From the NCBI GenBank assembly GCA_020744225.1, contig JAGMWG010000002.1, forward strand, positions 558,001 to 622,000: a stretch of 64,000 nucleotides of DNA, given 5' to 3'. Below, piece by piece: positions 11,638 to 22,693 of this stretch. The position numbers and the translations under genes were made by a program. Position 1 is the first letter of the stretch; the number at the start of each line of letters is the position of its first letter. The notes beneath the pieces are model-generated. The model worked only from the letters and a program-made list of their open reading frames with translations. It did no database searches and was not told the origin of the DNA. Source of the DNA: Paraphoma chrysanthemicola (lineage: Eukaryota; Ascomycota; Dothideomycetes; Pleosporales; Phaeosphaeriaceae).

Positions 11638-12105
11638 ATGGAGGAGAGGTGGTGAGAGTGGTGGGAGGAGGTATTTGCATGGATACGAGATGAAGATTTA
11701 TCTGGTTTCTTGGGTATTGAGCACCTTGTGCGGTGATACGATAATGCTGGGGGCGATGAGGTTGAGGGGCGAAGGATATTCGTGTGTTGACGAAGAACAC
11801 TTATCGAAAGTTTGAATGTGGCTTGGTTGGCGACAATATGATGTTGAGAGGACGAAGCATGGGCGGTGTGAAGCAGTGTTTCATATCGCACCTTGTGAAC
11901 TTGTTTCGAGAAGAAAATGGTGAACTAAGGCAGTGTTGTGCCTATTTTGCGTGTATGGTCATGCTCTTGAAGACTGCGGAGTATAAATGCCTTTGAAAGG
12001 AAGAAGTAAGTTCTTCCTGCAACACTACTTTTGGCTCCAAACTGACTGATAGTCGTCACAAACCTACCACACACCTACGAAAGCAGATACCAACAGAAAC
12101 TCAAG
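11638..12105. other. Intergenic with TATA-like box and a possible leader intron
   Basis: A TATAAA sits at 11982-11987. A strong donor GTAAGT at 12006 pairs with branch CTGAC and acceptor GATAG ending at 12052, giving a clean 47-nt intron shape just before the ATG at 12106. Both suggest a transcribed 5' leader for the following locus. Confidence 0.35.
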
Positions 12106-12803
12106 ATGTACGACAGGAGATTCTCTGGCTAGCGCTCGGACCGCTACCATGACCCCAGGCGCAATGTAGTGCGCTTCTTCGAAATCTATCACAACCGACT
12201 GTAGTCGCTCAGCGAGGACAGCAGCGATCTACACCGGTCAGAAATCAGCTGCATAATACAGGGTACAACCGTCAGCTGGACGGCAAGAAAGTGTGCAGGT
12301 GCGCCCACCCCGCTAGCCACGGCGACGCTTTCAGTCTTACAGGTAGCCTGGAACAGTATGTTGGATACCCATGCCTTGGTATTGATGGCCAGCGGATGAG
12401 CTGGGACGAGGAGATCCACCGCAAGCTCGACATACTTGGCAAGGACAACGCGACCAAGGAGGAGCTGGATACAACGTCGGACCGTGTTTACCATCCCGAC
12501 ACACTCCGCGCACATAACGCGCGAGGGCGTAATCAAGACTGGGCACTGGCACGAGGACTAACGATCAAGGGCTTGCCGCATGATGTGATGTGGCATGGCT
12601 GGCACAATCCACTGAATATATACGTCCTCCCGCCACCAGAAACTCCCGATCTGGCTGTCATTAGCGCTCAAGGTGGTTACAGGCCAGGACCGACCGCGTC
12701 TGCCCAAGGCACGCGTTTGCAAGGACGACCAACGACGTTGGGCCTGACGTGGGGCGCGAGCCAGTCTAATCGTGGGGGCTCGTCTACGAATGGCAGGAGT
12801 TGA
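12106..12803 (+). pseudogene. Possible broken orphan gene with early in-frame TAG
   Basis: The ATG at 12106 follows a typical leader (CAACAGAAACTCAAG) and encodes MYDRRFSG, then TAG (12130-12132), then the same frame continues RSDRYHDPRRNVVRFFEIYHNRL. A 42-nt GT...AG segment starting at the next TAG would join it in phase to a long open frame that ends at 12803 and includes KKVCRCAHPASHGDAFSL and a Gly/Ser/Gln-rich tail. No known domain. The early stop means either a pseudogene (CAG to TAG), a wrong start, or stop readthrough. The intron is short and has a poor branch site, so the whole model is tentative. Confidence 0.3.
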
Positions 12804-13458
12804 GAAAGTTTGGTGGTGGAAATGCAGCGGAGAGTGAAAGGAAATTGATGATGATCAAACTTTGGATTCTGAGAGCGTATCGCATAGTGGATTCTTTCTG
12901 GAAAGCCAAATTCTTTCTTGAAGTATAGCCCCGGGAGGTCAAGTCATGTGACGTTGGTCGATTTGATGTTTGGTGTTGGGCAGGCGCCATGAGACAGCTT
13001 GTGCGGACGTTCTTTGCTGTGTAGGAGATTCTCTATGTTTCATCTTCCCTCAAAGGACGTTCGTGCCAGCGAAGATGGTGATGTTCAATTGACTCTACAG
13101 TCAAGGTCGTTCCGTGCGCACTAAATGGGTAGTCGAAGTCTGTGACTGGACGGCGCTCAAAAAGGCGGTCATTGTCGAATTCCGGCCCGTCAAACTCGTG
13201 CTCTGGGAGCGTGATGTTCTACCTCTATTAGTGATGGCATAGTTCAGCGGCTGAGTCGTTGGCGTCACGATGATGTCGAGTGAAGGAGCAAGCGCGACGC
13301 GTCACGGAAGTGAAGCCGCTGCCAAGCGCCCCACGCTTGCGACAAAGCACTCAGCTCGCTATCGCTCCGGCATCGCTCCTTCCACTCAAACACCATCATT
13401 TCCTTCTTCAAGCCTCAGTTGGCTTCGATGCTGCGCGCGGTTGTAGCAGTACCCCACG
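12804..13458. other. Intergenic, 0.65 kb
   Basis: Upstream region of the F-box gene. No ORF with support and no distinct element identified. Confidence 0.4.
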
Positions 13459-14807
13459 ATGGTGGTCATAGTTGACCTGGACGACGATCCGCTCTCTCGT
13501 CATGCCCCGCGCGCTCCCGCCTTCATTCGCGACGTGAAGCCGGTGTACCGCCCTCTTGCGCCAACAGCAGCAGGAGACGCGGATAGCGCGTCGGGGGCAG
13601 GCGAGAGGCCCAATCCCAATATCAATGGATTCAGCGCCGCCCTGAGCTGTTATCCGTGAGCCGCAACCATAGCAAGGACAAGACTCCGCGCCCTGATGCA
13701 TGCTGACCACGGTAATCGCACAGTATCGTCCGCCAGCTTGCAAGCCAGCTCGATCTCAACACGCTGCACGACCTGTCGCGCACGTGCAGGCAGTTCCGCG
13801 CGAACCTCCTCGAGTACCGCGGCCAGCTGGTCAAGCACACGCTGCACTGCTACAATGAAGATGCACTGCCTGGACCCAGAGCCGGCTCTGCCAGACAGCT
13901 GACCAGCGGCCGTGTGGGCAAATGCGCGCGCGACATGGTGGGCGAGTGCCAGCGCTGTGGAGAGGTCGTGTGTCGGGTATGACGTCGCGTGTGGGAGAGG
14001 AGATAGGGACCAGAGCTGACTTTGCAGAATTGCACAATGAAGCCTCCAGCTACGCCCGTGCTGCGAGCCCGCCACCGAAGACTGTGCCGAACGTGTAACA
14101 AGGCACCTCTTCCGGCTCTTTTGGCCATACAGAAGCCGCGCGCCACATCTTCCAGCACGCCCTCTCCGCCTGGCTCGCCCTCGCCACGTCCGATATACTT
14201 TGACAGCGAGGGCACCGCGTCTCGGGCCTTCACAGCACCTGCCTTTGAGCGCACGCCGTGCAATTGTGACAATGTAGTCTGGCTGTGCGCCCCATGCGGC
14301 AAAGACCTGCGCAACGCCGACACCATGTATGTGCGGGGATGGAGCTGGCGGACGCGCTACAGTCACTACCTTGGCGGTGTGGGCACCGGTGCAGGCGAAG
14401 GTAATGAGGGTGTTGAGTGTGGACGTGGCAAGTTGTGCCTGGGCGCAAAGATCGTCGAGCACGAGACCTGCGAGCAGGAGCTTCTGGATGCACTAGCTGC
14501 ACAGCATGGATCGCCCGACTCTGCTGAACGCTGGAGCGGGACGAGCTATTACGCGCAAGAGATAGAAGGTATCGGTGGCGTGCTGAAGATTAAGCACAAG
14601 AAGCAAGTGCGGGTCGGCGAGTGCGTGAAGCTGTACGAAGACGAGCGCGAGAAGGCCGTGCAGTACCTCGAGCGCGAAGTGACGGGAAAGCTGAGGAGCT
14701 GGTGCTCGTGGTGTGAGAGGATTGTGCTCGGGGAGAAGGACAAGGCTACCGTGGCCGGGGCGCGGCCAGCTTCAAGCTGTTCAAATTCCACGTCCTCGAG
14801 CAAGTAG
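13459..14807 (+). CDS. F-box-like protein with cysteine-rich zinc-binding region
   Basis: Three exons (13459-13655, 13724-13976, 14028-14807) with introns of 68 and 51 nt, both with CTGAC branch sites and matching phase, encode 409 aa. Residues ~50-95 (FSAALSCYPIVRQLASQL, LNTLHDLSRTCRQFRANL) have the helix pattern of an F-box, the Skp1-binding motif of SCF ubiquitin ligases. It is followed by paired cysteines CQRCGEVVCRNC and RRLCRTC, then CNCDNVVWLCAPC, which look like a small zinc-binding module. A Ser/Pro linker and a C-terminal CSWCERIV motif complete it. Probably a ubiquitin-ligase adaptor; target unknown. The F-box match is by pattern, so the zinc module could be the better-defined part. 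No signal peptide. Confidence 0.7.
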
Positions 14808-14980
14808 AGCGAATAAGTTTCCGCTTCGTGCGGCTGCAGTGTAAAGCCATTTATTCTGGACGCATGTGAAGCGTCACTACCTCTTTTGCTATCTGGGAAA
14901 CTACTAGCCACATGCACCTTCCTAAACCTCCGTACTAAACTCGCTTGCTAGCAAAGGTCAAACTTGCTTGCATCGTATAT

Positions 14981-15622
14981 ATGAACCTCCGGTCCCTGAA
15001 CACCGTTCTCCTGCTGCACGTACTCCTCTTACCTCAAGAACTGAGAGATGAGAATCTCAAGGACGTGCTTTTCTCGAGAGCAGGGGTGCAGATTACACCC
15101 GAAACTTGGAGAGCCAAAGTAACGGCAACGACATCTTCGCCGCTGCATACTGAAGTGCTACGTGCATGTAAACAGCTTTACACAGAAGGAATCGAGATAC
15201 TCTACGGCATGAGTAGGTTCCGCATAACGTAACCAAGCAGACGTCCTCATCGCACGACATACTCCGCACGTCACGCTTCCAGCCAGCCTCACTTCCCGTC
15301 CTCGGATTGACTGATGATACCGGATGGTCCGACAACGAGGATGCATCTTACGTTGTCGACGAGCCCTCTGCATATGCTACGCACAGGATGATGCGCGCTA
15401 CAATAGTTTTATCACACACCTCCTTGCCTCTGGCGTGGATCTGCTGATTCAGAAGCTGATCTCCACTCGGGAGTTTTGTGGCCGCCTGTCAATTTTTATA
15501 TCGAGGAAGCGCGGATCGGGCGTGTCAAGGCAGCGTTATTGATCGCGGTCTGGAATGAGTTGAAAGATCTCGGGCTTTTGAAACGGAGATCGGATGTGTT
15601 TGAGACGGCGACTGAGACTTGA
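14981..15622 (+). pseudogene. 2EXR/F-box-type gene fragment with two compensating frameshifts
   Basis: The ATG at 14981 opens LLPQELRDENLKDVLF and LHTEVLRACKQLYTEGIEIL, the hallmark of the fungal 2EXR/F-box-related family (leucine-proline-x-E-L-R, then TCKQIYxE). The frame stops at 15232. The coding pattern continues one frame over (DILRTSRFQPASLPVL, GWSDNEDASYVVDEPSAYAT) and then returns to the first frame (PPVNFYIEEARIGRVKAA, ending at a TGA at 15620-15622). No GT...AG pair explains either switch; each fits a single-base indel, near 15225 and in 15400-15475. Most likely a pseudogene; two assembly errors are the alternative. It lies close to the HET pseudogene. Confidence 0.55.
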
Positions 15623-15788
15623 GAATGCTAGTGGGGCTGAAGTAGCTTGATGTGCGCTTGCCGGGAGTACACTCAATGTCAATGCACAGTACGTTACGTA
15701 GTGGTCTATCAGATATCGTATTTCTGGTCGGAAGGCGTATAGATTCTGCCTTTTTTCTTCCTTGTTAATCCGCTCGACAGTTTTGGCA

Positions 15789-17904
15789 TTACACCATTTC
15801 AATCGTGCGCAGTTCCCACGCGCCTCCCGGCCTTAAATCCTCCAGGAAATCGCGAGTCGTCTCGTTCCTGGCCATATGAATATGATACGCCATGAATAAG
15901 CCAATACGTTGAAACGTCGAATTATACAACTTCTCCGCAATAAGAACCGAGGTGTATACTTCATCTTGTGACCTGCCATGTCCGAGGAACACAGCAATGA
16001 CTTCTTGGGTTCCGTCCTTGTGAGGTCGATCAAGATATACTCTGCCTTTCCGGAATTCCAGAAGATTGAGTGCCTGGTTTGAATCAGTGTCGTCTGATTG
16101 ATTTGAATCGGTGTCTTCGATTTCGCTTGCAGTCACTTGCAATTGACATGGAATAGTCCAAGCTTGCATTTGGAAGCTGGGCTTGAAGTACGTGTAGTCG
16201 CCGGACTCGCTTCTGGTCCTCAGCTAGTGATCAATTTGTATGCGATCGCCAGACTTGCAACCAGTGTTCTGATAGTGACCACTATCGATGCCATCGAGTG
16301 TGCGATACGTAAGCCAGATGCGTACGTCATCTTGTGGAGACAAATCCCATACTATCAGAGAGCATCCGAGATATTTCGGGGGATCCGGATGGCGGTCCGC
16401 TGTAACGGAGGCCCAGCTTCAGGAAGGGAACATTCGCGCTGGCGATGGAGACGACGCTTTCAGGTGGTGGCCGTTTCGAATATGCCAGCTCAAACTCACT
16501 GTGAATGTTTTAGTCGCTGGATTGCCGCTTATTATTGATTTTCCAAATATTGGGAGGCCATAGAAATGAACACTGGCAGCCCCAGAAGTGTAAGAATTGT
16601 CGAATTCGTCGAGTAGGCCAATGCTACCTTTCAATGATATCCTCCTTATAAGAGAGCTGTCTCTGACTATAGTGGGTGAGAAGACTATACACCAAATAGG
16701 GGTCATCATCTGGTGAATCTCCATGCATTGGGAGTACATTGAGTCGAATATCAAATTCGGCGACGTCTTCGTCCTCTAAACCATCGCTGGTATATACTTT
16801 AGCTTTCGCCTTTTGCCGACGCAAGCCCTCAAGTTGATGGTCCTCCATACACTGGAAGTAGATTTGTGTTTCAGTAAAGACAATGAGTCGTCGTGACAAG
16901 TAAAGTTCCTAGTACGTCCACCCGCGGCTCATCCATGTGGAGTTCGAGATCTCAAATTCAGGATCATGTACGGCAACCGCATGCTTTCCAGAAGGTGACA
17001 ACTTGAAAATTTCTTGTTGTGGTCTAAATGTTCCATCGATACCTGGAAGGCCGTCGTCTGGATCGTCTCCGGATGCAGCAACTATTGTAATTTTAGCACA
17101 TTGGTAGATGGAGTCCATGTTCTGAATGAGGTGAATTTTCTCAGGGCTAACTTCTTGGTCGATACAGTACCTATCAACCCACAAGTACCGTATGTCAAGC
17201 TGCATTGCGACAGTCAAGGCGTCACTGTTGATCTTTGGCAGGCTATTGGGAGCCCATGATAAGTCGGCGCCAGGGCCTGGAGGCTTGCCCCACACATAAC
17301 TCAGACAGGCGTATTATGCACCTGTGGTGATGTAACATAGTTGCTTGCTAGAGCAATCTATGATCTTCAGCGAAGGTAGCCTTAGCTGGGGTTGTGTTCC
17401 GCAGATTATTGTATGCCATATTCCACATTTGACGATGCTCCTCTTGACATGATCAAGGCTCGGCTGGTCCGCCCATACGCGTCGGGCGATGGTATCGGGA
17501 ACGATGAGAATGTCTCGAAAGGTTGTCTGAGACATAAATGAACAGATAATGAACCGCAGACGTCTAACACGGTGATCTTCATAGCCACCTCCTTCAGTAA
17601 AGCATGTCAATTCTAACTCGTCTTGAGCTTGCGAGAACGCCTTTCGAGTTGCATTCGATGGGACTTCGAACATAGCTTTGATCCCAGCGCTCAAACCGCA
17701 AGCTGTGCGTATGGAATTCCATGCGACAAGGTAAACAAATCTCTTTGGTTCGTAAGAGCTACTCCAGCTGGACGGCGATACTTCCGGACGCGGTATGGTA
17801 GGATGAGCGATCGAGTCGAGATCGATATTGCGACATTCCCAGCAAATGTCTTCTTTCGGCTGATCGGCATCCATTTTGCGAGATGTGAAGCACTTTTCAA
17901 GCAT
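15789..17904 (-). pseudogene. HET-domain (heterokaryon incompatibility) pseudogene
   Basis: HET domains trigger cell death after fusion of unlike fungal individuals. The minus-strand frame reads MLEKCFTSRK...CWECRNID, the HET blocks LSYVWGKPPG, LDIRYLWVDRYCIDQ, YQCAKITIVAASGDDPDDGLPG and STWMSRGWTY, then ELYLSRRLIVFTETQIYFQC, FYGLPIFGKS and FPS-SWAS, finishing in an acidic C-terminal tail at 15789. The frame is broken by TAA (17314-17316, before YACLSYVWG), TAG (16909-16911, where the family has Gln in WTYQE), a one-base shift near 16625-16645, TGA (16419-16421, where FPSWSW is expected) and TAG (16224-16226). Two stops are clear CAA/CAG to TAA/TAG changes at CpA, as in repeat-induced point mutation. 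The protein cannot be made as one piece. Start could also be Met at 17874. Confidence 0.85.
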
Positions 17905-18937
17905 GGGTTGCAGGATGTACCTAGTCTGTCGTGAAGCACATGCTGTCGACAGCGAGGGATGCCTAATACCACACTTGTCTAGATACGGCTAGCATGGGAA
18001 ACAGTGGCTCGTACCTCATCTCAGCCACACCCATTCACCACGAACTCTCCGCTCTTGAGCATCTTCGCACATGTACCGGTACCGCAAATTTACACCTCTT
18101 GATGCGCACTCTTTACGCGATCATAAGCTCAGCCTCTATCCACAAGGATTAAGACCCCCTTGCCACTCCATTTGGGACGGGATGCGCACAAAGACGGTCG
18201 TTACACACACCCGCGCAACACTCTTCTCAGGGCGGTGAATCTGGGACATTACTTTCGGATTGATATGTTGTAATGTTGAAGCTCGTATATGAGCGTATGG
18301 AGCTGCTCTGATGACGATGACATGATCGGTAGGTTATATGCGTTTGTGGAGTGACCGGGCCACATCAACTCGTGTTAAGTTCCATATGACGCAAATCATC
18401 CGAGCCATAGCCGTTTCCCGGGTTTTTCCCTCATATATCTTGCAAGACCTGTAGTTGGGTAATCATGGATACCATGTTCCGTGAAACAGGGAGTTATCAG
18501 CAGACTTACTGCTCTCCAGCGATCCTCGACGCAGCTCAACGACCGAGATCTTTTCGAACAACGATCCCTGCCGTTACCTAACAATTCACATGCTATCCCT
18601 ATATAGACGCGGTCAGATCATCCTCTCCGTCGGAATGTCAGATCATCTTCGCTTCTACCCCTCTCGCCCCGCTCCGATTGCAACGTGCCTTATTGAAATC
18701 GCAAGCACCCCGCTTTTACTCCGCTTTGAAGGCGTGACCCATGGCGAGGTAGTCATGATACGTGGGAATGTAGCCTGATGGAAGGTGCTCGATCTCAGCG
18801 TACAACATAGTACGATGAGTCGACGCCATGCCTATATCACAGTCACCAATAACGAGCAAAACGTCCACGCCTTTCAATCTTGTTGATCATTAGGCATATC
18901 GGTCTGGATTTCTACATCGTTCAGATTCTCAATATCA
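17905..18937. other. Intergenic, 1 kb, no supported gene
   Basis: Upstream flank of the HET pseudogene. Only short ORFs without motifs. Confidence 0.45.
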
Positions 18938-19396
18938 ATGAAGCTTGTCTCACCTCAACTACAGGCAGGAAACAACGCATCTGCCGCGTCGGACCTGGTA
19001 TACAATCCTGCCTCGTCGCTACTCGAAGCGCATACCAGGACATCCAATGAAACCAGCACCGCCAACCCAACAACCTGCGTGCCATTCGTAGAAGTCTCAC
19101 TGGGCACAGATAGATCAACCCCTCCATCTCAACAGTCTGCGACGACGCAAGCCACTGCCACGATTGTGGAATCAAAATCAAACGTCCCCAGCATCAACGG
19201 CTGGGTTCCCGAGCGAATTGCACGCAGCCGCTACCTGGATCCACATGGCATGGACCTCCAGAAACATGCGTGGTATTGTTCTTCGCTGGGCATGGGGACA
19301 AAGCATGTGCAGGATGAGTGGGGTTTCAACAGCACAAACGTGAGTCGGGATGTGAGTCGCTCGCATAGCCCGGCTGTTGAGGGGCGGAATGGGTGA
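18938..19396 (+). CDS. Possible orphan protein, 152 aa
   Basis: A single open frame. The N-terminal two thirds are Ser/Thr/Asn/Ala-rich and look disordered. The C-terminal third (INGWVPERIARSRYLDPHGM, LQKHAWYCSSLGMGTKH) has a more coding-like composition. No domain, signal peptide or membrane span is seen. No intron is needed. It stands alone in a gene-poor stretch, so a chance ORF remains possible. Confidence 0.3.
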   Translation: MKLVSPQLQAGNNASAASDLVYNPASSLLEAHTRTSNETSTANPTTCVPFVEVSLGTDRSTPPSQQSATTQATATIVESKSNVPSINGWVPERIARSRYLDPHGMDLQKHAWYCSSLGMGTKHVQDEWGFNSTNVSRDVSRSHSPAVEGRNG

Positions 19397-21868
19397 GGAT
19401 TAAGGAGAAGGATGTGATGGAGGCGCATCACAGACTGGCGAAAGCGGCGGAATGGATTTGGGGTGCGGATGAAACATCGGATTGAGAGAGACGTGCATCA
19501 TAGCAGGGGAGTTGCCTTTCAGAAGCATCAATTAAAACGCGAATGCGAAATTTGAGCAGCCTGTTACTCTAGGGTGGAGGCGACGCAAGGCCCGGTGGGG
19601 CTGCATAGGAGGGGGTAAGAGCGTTGCACTGTTGGGGGGTACTTGAACGTCTGTGATGGCCGATACTAAAGACATTTATGCCAATTGAACGCTCATTGGC
19701 TGCGGTTGCTTGTGCCGACTTCATAATTGCTTTGGTGGATGTAAGAGAACCGTCTGCTGTGCAACCTTGGCCAATGCATTGACGAACGGCTGAAGGGACC
19801 ATCGTTGAAATGACCGCGTTTGTGCATGATACGCCAGCTGGCGAGCACAACCAGGCTCACTGCTGCTATTCGAGGACTCTGTGGCCTGTGAGGCTGCAAT
19901 CAACCAGGTACGGGCCCATTACGTGTTGACGGTGTCTTTGCGGCTATACTGTAAAGACCTCGCAACGCTTGCAACCATGTTGTACTTGCCGTGGCCTTGA
20001 GACTGACTGCATTTTGGAAGCCGAGGATGTGTGGTATTATTTGCAGGCCATGGGACATCATGTGTAAGCCGGGTCTGACGGGAGGGGAAGCAAGTGGACG
20101 TGCCGATAGGTGGAGGTGAGATGCTGGCTTGGTTTTGTAGGGATCAAGGATGGTGCTGCGCTTATTCCCAACGCTTTTCTCCGAAAAGCCAATCTATGGA
20201 TTGACGTCGGGCTGCACGATAACAATGTTCACGTCAAAGGTGATGACCTGGTACCGTGGCGTGTCGTTCAGGTATCAGGACGGCGACTCTGCGCTTTTTC
20301 ACCTTCATTAAGACTCGTTCCTGAGACAGATTTGGAAGTTCTCCCATGTGATGATGTGTCGCAGATCACCTGTCGAGCTTGTGGGCCACTTCCAAGGACA
20401 GCAGCTGCAGCCGACTTGAATTGTGCAGGGGGCCAGACCCAGGGGTACCCCTGCTGCAAGGGTCTGGGGCTACAGACCGGGACAGATCTTCCGCTGTCAA
20501 ATTGTTGGTTGCAAGCCACGGTCAAGGCGAATGTGGCAGTTGCACTTACAATCTCACAAAGCGAGTACGTGGGCGTCCTGGCAGGTTCAGCCGTCGATGC
20601 CCATGCCGCTTCTAGTGCAAGCGGGTATCTTGAGATTGCACGAGCCGCGAGGTGTGGGCAGACAGAAACATAAATAATATTCCAATGTTTTGGAAGGCCA
20701 CGGGTGATGTCACATTTACATTTTCCAGTCCACTTCTTGCACGTGATATGAAGATATCGCGAACGCAAGTTTGTTACAAGGCTCGCTATGACTGAAGATC
20801 ACCAGAGTAGGCGTTGGGTGATTCGGGTCTCCGCTAAGGTAAGAGCGAAGCGCCAGGGGGTCGTAAGTTCGAACTAGAGTTCGTTGCGCCAAGCAGGCAT
20901 CACGATCTCAGCCTTGAATGCTCCGCGGCGACCATGGTTTCCACAATTCCCCGCCCAAGCGTTGCGCGCAAAAATGCGGCTAGCCTAGGCTGACGACGCT
21001 GAGGGGATCTTGTCGACGAAGCTCGTCGAGACTGGGAAGTCGATATCTCCCCGTTGTCACGGGTTCCTGCTGAACCTACTGGGCTGTGCCACAAACGTGT
21101 CAGTCTGGGGCTATCGTCGAAATATCGAGACTTTGGGAGCTCCGTGAAAGTCGCCGAAAGAAGCACAAGCACTGCTACTAATGAAGTCGCCGATTGCCCG
21201 TTGCCGCCCCCGCACAAACCTACCGTTCAGTCGCGCGACTATGGACTTGTGATGGGGATCGTTGACGCCGTAGTCGCAATTAACGGCAGAGGTGCACCAT
21301 GCGTGGAGCACGCGTGTCGTGTTCGAGGACATGATTTCTTGGTGCTCGTCGGTTTGCCATGGATCAGTCAGCGCTCGATCGACGCTCGACATACAACGTT
21401 GTATGTACACAGTAGGTAGCCCCGGGGACGACCCGGCAGCGGGGTTCCTTGCCCATGCCCCGCTTTTCTCTTCCGCCGAGGGCGCATGGGCCCCGCGCTA
21501 TCTCGCTTCGAACCGAGCGTTCTAGACCTGTGGGTTGCAGCTACGATGTCCAAGACTATCACTTTTCTTTGTGAGGTTCTCGCTACGCCGGAAGACGCCG
21601 GTGTCTGCTGCTATGATTCGATTGCTGCATGCTAGCCTGCTGACTGCGACTGCTCGACGTGGCTTTTGTATGGATGCGACGTTATGCACGGCATAGTGAT
21701 GATCGGACTTGTAATAGAAGGCTGAAGATATGAACCTAGCTCGAACCCTTAGTAGCAAGCACCATCGACGATCGACCTCTCATTGATCTTCATGCATCCT
21801 TCGGCACTTTCTTCACAACCTCACATCCGTCCCACTCTTCGTCTTTCCTCAAAAAGCTCAGAGTCGAC
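19397..21868. other. Intergenic, 2.5 kb, with a GC-rich stem-loop
   Basis: No supported gene; an open frame at 20110-20673 has no motif and is open on both strands. The only clear structure is the stem-loop at 20433-20467. The last 150 bp before 21869 are CT-rich, as in a fungal core promoter and leader. Confidence 0.4.
20433..20467. repeat. Inverted repeat / stem-loop
   Basis: CCAGACCC (20433-20440) pairs exactly with GGGTCTGG (20460-20467). The 19-nt loop begins with the perfect 12-nt palindrome AGGGGTACCCCT (20441-20452), so a nested or cruciform fold is possible. Function unknown. Confidence 0.55.
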
Positions 21869-22693
21869 ATGGCAACCTCGACTGCAATGAATTACTCTGA
21901 TATGCACTTCTACCCTGTGATGGGACATTCTGACTACTCGCCTGTCAGCGAGGCCTTCTCTTACCCAGAGCAGTATGATACCATCGATAGTCTCTCCTAC
22001 TCCAACCGCGACACTGCTCCTGGGGAGACCACATACTCACCACTGCACCGGTCACCATCTCATTCTGCCAGCCCATTAAGTCCGACTGCCAACAGGTGGC
22101 CAAACTTAAGGCCCACACCATACGGCGCCTTAGGGGAATTTTGCGGCGGCTTCAACAACCCCGAACTCTCTCCTCTGCCCACTCCTGGGTTTGGCAGTCC
22201 CGAGCACGTTCTGCCTGTACCTGCCTGCAGTCCTGGATATGAATCCATCTCGCCGCGGTCTCTTGAGCGCGGGTCACCAATCTCAGACACATCCCACCAG
22301 CCATCCGAAGGAGAAGTTGACGCAAAGCCAGCTCCACGCAAGCGAGGGCGGCCGCGTCTCAACCGCAGCTCGACTGGAGACGGGTCCTCGGGCTCTATTG
22401 GGCGCCGCTCCCAGTGCCTTCCTCACAAGCAAGTCGAGAGGAAGTACCGAGAAGGTCTCAATATGGAATTCGAGCGCTTGCGTCGCGCAGTTCCGACCCT
22501 GCCGCAAAGCATGGAAGCCAACGTCATGGGTGCAGCGAAGCCAAGCAAGGGAATGGTGCTGGCTGCAGCCATCGACTATATCAGGAGAGTTGAGCAAGAG
22601 CGAGACGCTGCTATGGACGAAATCGAACGCCTCGGCGGGCACATCCGACTCGGGAAACTCGACGTCCGTGTTGGAGGGATTAGGGCTGCTTGA
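21869..22693 (+). CDS. bHLH transcription factor with AT-hook-like motif
   Basis: Nuclear DNA-binding regulator of 274 aa, intronless. A long Ser/Pro/Tyr-rich N-terminus (residues 1-150) is followed by an AT-hook-like basic patch (RKRGRPRLNRS, about 156-166). Then comes a bHLH domain: basic region PHKQVERKYREGLN, helix 1 MEFERLRRAVPTL, a loop with AAKPSKGMV, and helix 2 VLAAAIDYIRRVEQERDAA. The HxxxERKYR basic region suggests E-box binding, of the type seen in SREBP-like and other fungal bHLH factors. No SREBP membrane segments follow, so it is a soluble regulator. Targets cannot be read from the sequence. It stands alone in a gene-poor stretch with CT-rich leader sequence. Confidence 0.85.
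   Translation: MATSTAMNYSDMHFYPVMGHSDYSPVSEAFSYPEQYDTIDSLSYSNRDTAPGETTYSPLHRSPSHSASPLSPTANRWPNLRPTPYGALGEFCGGFNNPELSPLPTPGFGSPEHVLPVPACSPGYESISPRSLERGSPISDTSHQPSEGEVDAKPAPRKRGRPRLNRSSTGDGSSGSIGRRSQCLPHKQVERKYREGLNMEFERLRRAVPTLPQSMEANVMGAAKPSKGMVLAAAIDYIRRVEQERDAAMDEIERLGGHIRLGKLDVRVGGIRAA

Noticed and set aside
11352..11891. 179-residue minus-strand ORF opposite 11143-11637
   Set aside because: Ser/His/Pro-rich product of a pyrimidine-biased strand with no motif or start context.
16419..16754. Separate small gene on the minus strand
   Set aside because: Its sequence continues the HET C-terminal region (FYGLPIFGKS, FPS) after a one-base shift, so it belongs to the pseudogene.
20110..20673. 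187-residue plus-strand ORF in the 19.4-21.9 kb gap
   Set aside because: No domain, an overlapping minus-strand frame is equally open, and it contains the GC-rich stem-loop; coding value not supported.
20816..20896. tRNA-like stretch with GTTCGAAC and GGCG...GCGCC ends
   Set aside because: The T-arm stem does not pair and no anticodon arm or D-arm fits; GTTCGAAC is just part of a 10-nt palindrome.
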